In this document: piece after piece, positions 56,605 to 64,000 of the stretch
Position numbering within the stretch: position 1 is the first letter of the stretch
Layout: every line of letters begins with the position of its first letter
Origin: Paraburkholderia ginsengiterrae
Lineage (GTDB): Bacteria > Pseudomonadota > Gammaproteobacteria > Burkholderiales > Burkholderiaceae
NCBI RefSeq assembly: GCF_001645125.1
Contig: NZ_LXKA01000065.1
Coordinates: forward strand, 62,001 to 126,000
Length of the DNA: 64,000 bases
Direction of reading: 5' to 3'
Translations under genes and position numbers: made by a program
Notes under the pieces: generated by a model
The model's database searches: none
Seen by the model: the letters and a program-made list of their open reading frames with translations, nothing else
Told to the model about the DNA's origin: nothing

Positions 56605-57600
56605 TCAGAAGTTCTTCTTCAGATCCATGCCCTGATAAAGCGACGCGACCTGATCGCCATAGCCGTTGAACATCAGCGTCTTGCGCTTGGGCGTGAAAAA
56701 TCCGTCCTCACCGATTCGCCGTTCGGTTGCCTGACTCCAGCGCGGATGATCGACGTTCGGATTCACGTTGGAATAAAAACCATATTCGTTCGACGCGTAC
56801 GTGTTCCAGCTCGTCGGCGGCTGCTTGTCGAGAAAGCGGATCTTCACGAGCGATTTGGCACTCTTGAAGCCATATTTCCACGGCACCACGATACGAACCG
56901 GCGCGCCGTTCTGATTCGGCAGCACCTGACCGTAGAGGCCCATCGTCAGCAGCGTGAGCGGATTCATGGCCTCGTCCATGCGCAGACCTTCAGAGTACGG
57001 CCAATCGAGCACCGGCTCTGAAAGTCCCGGCATTTGCGACGGATCGGCCAGCGTGATGAACTGCACATATTTGGCGTTGCCAGTGGGCTGCACGCGTTTG
57101 ATCAGCTCCGACAGCGGCACGCCCATCCACGGAATCACCATCGACCATCCCTCAACGCAGCGATGCCGGTAAACGCGCTCCTCGAGCGGTGCGAGCTTGA
57201 GCAATTCGTCGATGTCGTACACCTTCGGGTTCTTGATTTCACCCTCGACGCTCACCTTCCACGGATGCGGCCGAAGTGTCCCGGCGTTATGCGCGGGGTC
57301 GGCCTTGTCGGTGCCGAACTCGTAGAAGTTGTTGTACGTGGTGATGTCCTTGTACGGCGTGATCTTGTCCAGCGCGACGAACTTCGCATTCGTCTTCGCC
57401 GCCAGCTTCTGCGCCTTCGGGTCTGGCGACGTGTAAGCCGCCAGCGCTTCACCGCTCACCCCGATCAGACTGCCGAGCGCCGCCGCGCCGGCCGCCTGCA
57501 AGACGCGCCGCCGGTTCTGAAAGACCCGCTGCGGCGTGATGTCGCTGCGTGCGATGTCATCGCCGATGATTTGAATTCGTTCGCTACGTTTGATCCACAT
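56605..57600 (-). CDS. msrP: Periplasmic methionine sulfoxide reductase catalytic subunit MsrP
   Basis: MsrP is a molybdopterin enzyme that repairs oxidised methionine in envelope proteins. The 331-residue precursor has a Tat signal with [17 protein letters not shown]. The mature part has [20 protein letters not shown], the Mo-ligating Cys in [20 protein letters not shown] and [20 protein letters not shown]. The C-terminal [20 protein letters not shown] is also typical. It is transcribed with msrQ. Confidence 0.96.
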   Translation of the reverse strand: MWIKRSERIQIIGDDIARSDITPQRVFQNRRRVLQAAGAAALGSLIGVSGEALAAYTSPDPKAQKLAAKTNAKFVALDKITPYKDITTYNNFYEFGTDKADPAHNAGTLRPHPWKVSVEGEIKNPKVYDIDELLKLAPLEERVYRHRCVEGWSMVIPWMGVPLSELIKRVQPTGNAKYVQFITLADPSQMPGLSEPVLDWPYSEGLRMDEAMNPLTLLTMGLYGQVLPNQNGAPVRIVVPWKYGFKSAKSLVKIRFLDKQPPTSWNTYASNEYGFYSNVNPNVDHPRWSQATERRIGEDGFFTPKRKTLMFNGYGDQVASLYQGMDLKKNF

Positions 57601-57740
57601 CGTGCTGCTCCTTGCCGGCCCCTCAGTCTGTGCATCTTACGGGGTCAAATTGACGGTTGCTCCTCAGGGCGTGCGCCCAGCCGCTTTCATGTACGCAACT
57701 GACAAACACACCGGATGCCGCCGATATTCCGCCAAACCAT

Positions 57741-57773
57741 AAAAAAACCGCCGGTGCGACGCACACGGCGGTT
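57741..57773 (-). terminator. Terminator after ccsB
   Basis: AACCGCCG (57746-57753) pairs with CGGCGGTT (57766-57773), with an inner GTGC/GCAC stem. Read leftward it is followed by seven T. Confidence 0.9.
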
Positions 57774-57798
57774 CTTAGTCGATTCAGCGCGACAGTTC

Positions 57799-59016
57799 TT
57801 ACAGCTTGCCGTAGCTATGCAAGCCCGACAGGAACATGTTGACGCCCAGGAACGCAAAGGTCGTCACCAGCAGGCCGGTCAGCGCCCACCATGCCGCCAC
57901 CGCGCCGCGCAACCCCTTCATGAGCCGCATGTGCAGCCAGGCCGCATAGTTCAGCCACACGATCAGCGCCCACGTTTCCTTCGGGTCCCAGCTCCAGTAG
58001 CCGCCCCAGGCTTCCGCGGCCCACAGCGCGCCGAGAATCGTGGCGATCGTGAAGAATGCGAAGCCGACGGCGATCGACTTGTACATCACGTCGTCGAGCA
58101 CGTCGAGCGCCGGCAGGCGGTCGGCCAGCACGCCGCGCTCTTTCATCAGATACGCGACCCCCACCATCGCCGACAGCGCGAAGCTGCCGTAACCGATGAA
58201 GTTCGCCGGCACGTGAATCTTCATCCACCAGCTCTGCAGCGCCGGCACGAGCGGCTGGATCTGCTGCGCGTCGCGTGCCACCGAGTACCACATCAGGAAG
58301 CCGACGGCGGCGCTGATCACCAGCAGCACGAACGCGCCGAGCGCGCGGGTGTTGTAGTGCTGCTCGTAGTACAGGTAGAACAGCGCGGTGATCAGGCTGA
58401 ACAGGACGAACACTTCATACAGGTTCGAAATGGGAATATGGCCGACGTCCGCGCCGATCAGGTACGACTCGTACCAGCGCACCATCAGGCCGACAAAGCC
58501 CATCACGACCGCGGCCCACGTCATCTTCGAGCCGATCGCGGCGCCGGTCGGCGAGCGCGACAACAAACCGATCCAGTAGAACACAGTGGCGAACACGAAG
58601 AGCGCGCTCATCCACAGAATCGCGGACTGGCTCGACAGGAAGTACTTGAGGAAGAACGCGTTGTCCGCGCGGCTGAGATCGCCGTGATAGATCTGGATGG
58701 CGAGCAGCGACAGCGCGGCGATCCCCACCATCAGCGGACGCACCGGCTTCCAGCGCCAGCCGAGCACTACGAACACCGGCACGGCGCAAACCAGCACCAG
58801 CTTGTCGTAGTAATTCATGAACGGGTAGTAGCGCGACAGCGCGAACCCCGCGCCCGCCACCATGGCGACGGCAAACAGCCAGTCGACGATGCCGAGGCGT
58901 TTCAGGAACGGCCGCTCGTCGAATTGCGCGACGTTGAGCGCGCCGAATGCCTCTCCCACGTGCGCCTTCTTGGGCCGCGAGGGGGATGAGGGTGAGGAAA
59001 CCTGAGTCAAGTCCAT
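57799..59016 (-). CDS. ccsB: Cytochrome c biogenesis protein CcsB (CcsA/ResC family)
   Basis: This is the heme-handling subunit of System II cytochrome c maturation. The 405-residue protein has about eight helices and the family WWD motif AAEAWGGYWSWDPKETWALI. His residues that may ligate heme are in WWMKIHVPANFIGYGSFAL and LNYAAWLHMRLMKG. The ATG at 59016 gives MDLTQVSSPSSPSRPKKAHV, a cytosolic tail. It follows resB by 4 bp, and the two form the CcsBA-type synthase. Confidence 0.95.
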   Translation of the reverse strand: MDLTQVSSPSSPSRPKKAHVGEAFGALNVAQFDERPFLKRLGIVDWLFAVAMVAGAGFALSRYYPFMNYYDKLVLVCAVPVFVVLGWRWKPVRPLMVGIAALSLLAIQIYHGDLSRADNAFFLKYFLSSQSAILWMSALFVFATVFYWIGLLSRSPTGAAIGSKMTWAAVVMGFVGLMVRWYESYLIGADVGHIPISNLYEVFVLFSLITALFYLYYEQHYNTRALGAFVLLVISAAVGFLMWYSVARDAQQIQPLVPALQSWWMKIHVPANFIGYGSFALSAMVGVAYLMKERGVLADRLPALDVLDDVMYKSIAVGFAFFTIATILGALWAAEAWGGYWSWDPKETWALIVWLNYAAWLHMRLMKGLRGAVAAWWALTGLLVTTFAFLGVNMFLSGLHSYGKL

Positions 59017-59020
59017 GATC

Positions 59021-61225
59021 TTACCGGGTCGAATCTTGTGAGCCTGCAGACGGCGCGCCGGGCTTGCCGGAGGCGTCGGGTGCTTCAATGAGTTTGGCGC
59101 CCAAGGCGGCGCCTACTGCATCGCGTGTTTGGACAAATTCTTTTTCGAAGTCGAGCGTTTTGCGCGCGCTCGACATTGCCATCACGACGTTGGTGCCGTG
59201 ATCGGTATCTTTAAGCCAGAACCAGAGGCGCCGTTCGCGAACGTAGAACATCGAAAAGATGCCCAATACGAGGAGCAGGCTGCCAAGATACACGACTTTT
59301 TTGCCCGGTGCGCGCGTCAACTGAAATACCGAAGCTTGCACCTGCTTGAATGAGTCAAGCTGTAAATAGACCGGCGAACCATACAAAAAGCTGTCGGATA
59401 TCGCGTTGATCGAGCTCTGGATGAAGCGGCTCGTGTCCGTATTGGCCACCGCGTCGGGCTCGCCGAGCTGCTCGCGGGACAATTGCCACAAGTCCCAGGT
59501 CGAGCCTTCCAGCATGCGCAGAAGCAGGCCCGCCGCCTTTTCCTGCTCACCCTTGGGCACCGAATGGTCGATAAAGGCAGCAATGGCCTGGAAACCGCCA
59601 ACCGTCTGACCATTCGGCATCTTGGCGCTATTGTCCGATCCGGCGAAAAGGGTCAATACGCGCAATGCACTTTCTTCAAGGTGCTGCTGCAGTTCGGTAT
59701 TCGAGCCGGGCACCGAGCGCAGCGCGAAACGGTGAGCCGCCGCGGCGCGCATGGCCGGATTTTCAAGCGTGGCGCGCAGGTTCATCCATTCCTTGACCGT
59801 GCCGCCGCTGTCGGCGGGAATGCGCAGGTAGCGGAACGGGTCGTCCGGATTCACGCGCATGCCGGCGAGGAACATCTTTTCGCCGCCCACATCCACCGGC
59901 AGCATGTAGTTGTTGTACTCGCGCGCCTGGCCCTCCTTGTCGCGCACCTTGTACTGCACCGAGGGGCCGACGTTATGAAGGTCCAGCGGCTTCGAGGTCT
60001 TCGCACCGGAGCCGAGGCGCTCGTCGAACGCCTCTTTCAGCGTGCGATGCTCGGCGACACCGCGGGCGTCCGCCTGACCGTTGCCGTTCGAGATATTTTC
60101 GACGTTGATGGCGCGGAAATCGGTGAATTCCACCGTCTGGCCGTCGGCGAGCGGCGTAGCCGGGCTCAACGGCGCATTGCCGCCGATCGTGCCGCCAAAC
60201 GGCGCAGTCTTCGCGCTGGCGCCGCTCATCGGGTAGGCCGTCATCTGCATCTGCGAGCCGCCGTCCTGGAAGCTTGACTGATAGATCGACACGCCGTCGT
60301 ATTCGAACGGCTTGTTCACCTCGACCCGAGCCGGCACGCGCGCGCCGGTCTTATGGTCGACCACGACGATGTCGCTCGCGAAGAGCTTCGGCATGCCGGT
60401 CGAGTAATAGTCGACGATGAATTTGTTCAGCTCGATCGAGAACGGCAGGTCCTGGATGAGCGAGCCATCCGGCTGGTTCAGGATCGCTGTCGAGACGTGC
60501 TGCCCTTCCGGCACCCAGGCGTAGCCGCGAAACGTCGGGTTGGACTGCGAGAGCCGGTGCTCGGGCGGAATCTCGTTGATCACCGTGTTCGCGCGGATCG
60601 GCGATTTGTCGAACAGCCACATCTGCAGCTTGATCGGCAAATTGCTGTCGAGCAGGCCGCCCACACAGATCACCACGATGGCAAGGTGCGCGGAGATATA
60701 GCCGAACTTGGTCAGCGCGCCGCGCTTGGCGGCAATCAAAGTCGCGCCGTCGGATTCACGCGTCACGAACTTGTAGCCAAGCTTTGCGGAGAGTTTTGCG
60801 AGCACCGCCGCGGTCTGGGCGCGCGTGCCGTGCACCGCGAACTCGCCCTTATGATGGAACGCGCGCAGGCTGCCTTCGCGGACCTTGTCTTTCCAGCTCT
60901 TCGCGTCGGCGAGCATTTTCGGCGCATTGCGGATCACGCACAGCGACACCGACACCATCAGGAAGCCGAGAATCAGCATGAACCACCACGAGCTGTACAC
61001 CGTGTACAGGCTCAGCGCGCGGAAAATGTCCGCCCAGAACGGGCCGAACTGATTGACGTAATTGGGATACGGATCGTCCTGCGTGAGGACGGTGCCGATG
61101 ATGCTGGCGATCGACAGAATCACGAGCAGCGCAATGGCAAAACGCATCGAACTCAAGACTTCGATGACGTTGCGCACGATGCGATTGCGCGACTTCGACT
61201 GCAAACCCGACGTGGTGACGCTCAT
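59021..61225 (-). CDS. resB: Cytochrome c biogenesis protein ResB (Ccs1)
   Basis: ResB is the apocytochrome-binding partner of CcsB/CcsA in System II. The 734-residue membrane protein has N-terminal helices around SSMRFAIALLVILSIASIIG and WWFMLILGFLMVSVSLCVI, and a third at IVVICVGGLLDSNLPIKLQ. A large periplasmic domain follows (about residues 210-620) with VEVNKPFEYDGVSIYQSSFQ. The last helix is YLGSLLLVLGIFSMFYVRER. The motif GxVLTQDDPYPNYVNQFGPFW is near the start. It is long but normal for betaproteobacteria. Confidence 0.94.
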   Translation of the reverse strand: MSVTTSGLQSKSRNRIVRNVIEVLSSMRFAIALLVILSIASIIGTVLTQDDPYPNYVNQFGPFWADIFRALSLYTVYSSWWFMLILGFLMVSVSLCVIRNAPKMLADAKSWKDKVREGSLRAFHHKGEFAVHGTRAQTAAVLAKLSAKLGYKFVTRESDGATLIAAKRGALTKFGYISAHLAIVVICVGGLLDSNLPIKLQMWLFDKSPIRANTVINEIPPEHRLSQSNPTFRGYAWVPEGQHVSTAILNQPDGSLIQDLPFSIELNKFIVDYYSTGMPKLFASDIVVVDHKTGARVPARVEVNKPFEYDGVSIYQSSFQDGGSQMQMTAYPMSGASAKTAPFGGTIGGNAPLSPATPLADGQTVEFTDFRAINVENISNGNGQADARGVAEHRTLKEAFDERLGSGAKTSKPLDLHNVGPSVQYKVRDKEGQAREYNNYMLPVDVGGEKMFLAGMRVNPDDPFRYLRIPADSGGTVKEWMNLRATLENPAMRAAAAHRFALRSVPGSNTELQQHLEESALRVLTLFAGSDNSAKMPNGQTVGGFQAIAAFIDHSVPKGEQEKAAGLLLRMLEGSTWDLWQLSREQLGEPDAVANTDTSRFIQSSINAISDSFLYGSPVYLQLDSFKQVQASVFQLTRAPGKKVVYLGSLLLVLGIFSMFYVRERRLWFWLKDTDHGTNVVMAMSSARKTLDFEKEFVQTRDAVGAALGAKLIEAPDASGKPGAPSAGSQDSTR

Positions 61226-61245
61226 TCATACTCCGACTGAACAGC

Positions 61246-61293
61246 AAAAAAGGGTGAAGGGCTGTCGTAGTCGCGACGCCCTCACCCTTTTCT
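61246..61293 (-). terminator. Terminator between cytochrome c4 and resB
   Basis: AAAAGGGTGAAGGGC (61248-61262) pairs with GCCCTCACCCTTTT (61278-61291) with one bulge. Read leftward, six T follow. It ends the cytochrome c4 transcript before the resB start. Confidence 0.85.
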
Positions 61294-61341
61294 TGTTTTG
61301 TACCGACCTCGCCGGGCCGGTTGCACTTGCGTGCGGACTTC

Positions 61342-62001
61342 CTAATGCAAGCCCGCGATGTAATCGGCTACAGCCTTGATCTCACTGTCCGACAGACGCG
61401 TTGCAATGGCATGCATCGCTTCGTTGTTGTTACGTGCGCCAGGACCTTGCGTGAACGCGGTCAACTGCGCCACCGTGTACTCCGCCCACTGCCCCGACAG
61501 GCGCGGATACTGCGCCGGAATGCCTTGGCCGGTCGGTCCGTGGCAGCTCGCGCAGGCCGGCACGCCCTTGTCGGCAACCCCGCCACGATAAATCTTCTGG
61601 CCGAGCGGAACGGTGTCCTTGTTGTGCGCGTAGCCGGGCTTCGGCGTCTGTGCTGCGAAATATGCCGCGACGTTGACCATGTCCTGATCGGACAGTGCCG
61701 CAGCCATGCCCGCCATGATCGCATTATTGCGCGCCGGCTGCTTCGCACCTGGCTGCGTCTTGAAATCCATGAGTTGTTTGACGAGATACTCAGGGTGCTG
61801 GCCCGCCAGCTTCGGATACGCGCCACCGGCACTGTTACCGTCTGCGCCGTGACATGCCGCGCAAACCTGCACTGCGATTGCCTGCCCCCGATTGACGTCC
61901 GGCTTTGCCGGTTCTGCTGCTCGTGCCTGAATTGCCAAACCTGAAAGACCTGCCGCTACATGAAGCACCATCAGAGTCTTGCTCAGTCGATTCATTCGCA
62001 T
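61342..62001 (-). CDS. Periplasmic di-heme cytochrome c4
   Basis: The 219-residue precursor has a signal peptide ending in AIQARA. Two homologous cytochrome c domains follow, with heme sites VCAACHGADGNSAGG and CASCHGPTGQGIPAQ. Each is followed by a distal Met in an AIMAGMAAALSD or NNEAMHAIATRLSD segment. The P-x-L-(A/S)-G-Q pattern (YPKLAGQHPEYL and YPRLSGQWAEYT) repeats in both halves, typical of cytochrome c4. It carries electrons to terminal oxidases. Neighbouring resB and ccsB would install its hemes. The ATG at 62001 (or 61995) is the start. Confidence 0.93.
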   Translation of the reverse strand: MRMNRLSKTLMVLHVAAGLSGLAIQARAAEPAKPDVNRGQAIAVQVCAACHGADGNSAGGAYPKLAGQHPEYLVKQLMDFKTQPGAKQPARNNAIMAGMAAALSDQDMVNVAAYFAAQTPKPGYAHNKDTVPLGQKIYRGGVADKGVPACASCHGPTGQGIPAQYPRLSGQWAEYTVAQLTAFTQGPGARNNNEAMHAIATRLSDSEIKAVADYIAGLH

Positions 62002-62126
62002 ACCCTGTCTCGTCTTGTGGAGGGTTTTTAGAGGCTTTGCAAAATACGACGGCGACCGAGTGACCGCCAGGAGCCGCCAAGGCACGTGGGCTGGCCCCCT
62101 CAGGTTTTCAGTAAACCGTCGTATTG

Positions 62127-62132
62127 TACAAT
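62127..62132 (+). promoter_or_regulatory. Candidate -10 box for engB within a palindrome
   Basis: TACAAT lies 84 bp upstream of engB, with TTTTCA 16 bp further upstream as a weak -35. The box is part of the 10-bp palindrome ATTGTACAAT (62123-62132), so it could also serve the divergent cytochrome c4 gene. Confidence 0.35.
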
Positions 62133-62215
62133 AACTCGCTAATCGCTAAGACGCCAGTCGGGCTTGACCCGTCCCCAATCCGGGTTCCCCGGCGTCTCGA
62201 ATCCTGACCTCGCTC

Positions 62216-62869
62216 ATGTCCTTCCTGCTCCACCAATCCCGCTTTTTCACGACCGTCAATCACCTCCGTGATCTGCCGGCCACCGCGCAACCCGAGATCG
62301 CCTTTGCGGGACGCTCGAACGCGGGCAAGTCGACGGCTATCAATATTCTGTGCAATCAGAAGCGGCTGGCGTTCGCCAGTAAGACACCGGGACGCACGCA
62401 GCACATCAACTATTTTTCGGTGGGCAAGGCGGACGAGCCGACCGCGCATCTGGTCGACCTGCCGGGCTACGGCTACGCGGAAGTGCCGGGCGCGGCCAAA
62501 GCGCACTGGGAAGCGCTGCTGTCCACCTACCTGCAATCGCGCTCGCAATTGCGCGGCATGATCCTGATGATGGACTCGCGCCGCCCGCTGACGGATCTGG
62601 ACCGGCGCATGATCGAATGGTTTGCCCCGACCGGCAAGCCGATCCACACGCTGCTGACCAAGTGCGACAAATTGACTCGTCAGGAAAGCGTGAATGCATT
62701 GCGCGCGACGCAGAAAGGCCTGGCTGAATATCGCACCGCAGGTTACCGCGGCGAACTGACCGCCCAGTTGTTCTCGGCGCTCAAGCGCGTCGGCATCGAC
62801 GAGGCGCACGAACTGATCGAAAGCTGGCTGATCCCCGACGCCGAGGGCACAACCACCGCCGCGGAGTAA
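62216..62869 (+). CDS. engB: Ribosome biogenesis GTPase EngB (YihA/YsxC)
   Basis: EngB is an essential GTPase in large ribosomal subunit assembly. The 217-residue protein shows G1 [17 protein letters not shown]2 [13 protein letters not shown]3 [11 protein letters not shown]4 LTKCDKLTR and a G5-like LFSALKRVG. Length and motif spacing are typical. It is divergent from the cytochrome c4 gene and 249 bp upstream of hemB. Confidence 0.96.
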   Translation: MSFLLHQSRFFTTVNHLRDLPATAQPEIAFAGRSNAGKSTAINILCNQKRLAFASKTPGRTQHINYFSVGKADEPTAHLVDLPGYGYAEVPGAAKAHWEALLSTYLQSRSQLRGMILMMDSRRPLTDLDRRMIEWFAPTGKPIHTLLTKCDKLTRQESVNALRATQKGLAEYRTAGYRGELTAQLFSALKRVGIDEAHELIESWLIPDAEGTTTAAE

Positions 62870-62919
62870 TTGAGACGGCTGGCGCCCGACAGGCAAAAAG
62901 TGCCATTCCAGCCGCCCAT

Positions 62920-62947
62920 AAAAAAACCCGCCGCATTAACGGCGGGT
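62920..62947 (-). terminator. Strong hairpin terminator facing leftward between engB and hemB
   Basis: CCCGCCG (62927-62933) and CGGCGGG (62940-62946) enclose CATTAA. The run of seven A is on the left, so the T-run follows the stem only for leftward transcripts. Both flanking genes run rightward, which makes the orientation odd. Confidence 0.75.
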
Positions 62948-62959
62948 CAAACAGCCTAA

Positions 62960-64000
<1,041 letters not shown>

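Noticed and set aside
57715-58989. 424-codon rightward frame opposite ccsB
   Set aside because: It is an antisense shadow with His/Arg/Gln-rich composition. ccsB carries the WWD motif on the other strand.

Overview
The window is a high-GC betaproteobacterial chromosome segment. It most closely fits Burkholderia sensu lato, probably Paraburkholderia. The reasons are gene order (tat - his - murA - bolA - yadGH - mla - thi on one strand; gltBD followed by a RAYT-like gene; pilMNOPQ divergent from ponA; msrPQ - resB/ccsB - cytochrome c4 - engB - hemB), a short-form HisG, Cys-poor (Mg-type) HemB and a System II cytochrome c maturation pair. This assignment rests on recognised families and synteny, not on a database search. 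No tRNA, rRNA, CRISPR array, prophage or intact insertion sequence was seen.

Region 1 (1-21.6 kb, all leftward) is a nearly unbroken run of housekeeping genes. Reading in the direction of transcription it holds the TPP-riboswitch-controlled thiOSGE operon, the lipid-asymmetry operon mlaF-E-D-A-C-B, an ABC-2 exporter (yadG/yadH type), bolA, murA, hisG-D-C-B, a MarC-family gene, hisH-A-F-I-E, a DUF4870-type membrane gene, hinT, tatA and the start of tatB. Many neighbours overlap by 4 bp (ATGA or GTGA), which implies translational coupling.

Region 2 (21.6-34.6 kb) is the accessory part. A YddA/SbmA-type ABC exporter is coupled to an SDR-fold gene that lacks the catalytic Tyr. An envelope-oriented regulatory island follows: a lipoprotein, an orphan OmpR-type response regulator, a leftward operon encoding a lone FlgH-like L-ring lipoprotein with small exported partners, then a second paralogous response regulator with its sensor kinase. 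Next come a Tat-exported lipoprotein of the PTP fold whose catalytic Cys is Ser, an MFS transporter and a DadA-like amine dehydrogenase. This is the best place to look for undescribed biology.

Region 3 (34.6-51 kb) holds glutamate synthase gltBD, a RAYT-like protein that has lost its HUH histidines, ompW, a DUF883 gene, a dGTPase-like gene, aroKB and a compact type IV pilus operon pilM-N-(O-P fusion)-Q. Region 4 (51-64 kb) holds ponA (PBP1A), cyaY, an LptM-type lipoprotein with lysA, msrPQ, ccsB/resB, cytochrome c4, engB and the 5' part of hemB. Clear hairpin terminators separate most of these units.

The window cuts tatB at the left edge and hemB at the right edge. Start codons were chosen from Shine-Dalgarno sequences, overlaps and family lengths; ambiguous ones are flagged.
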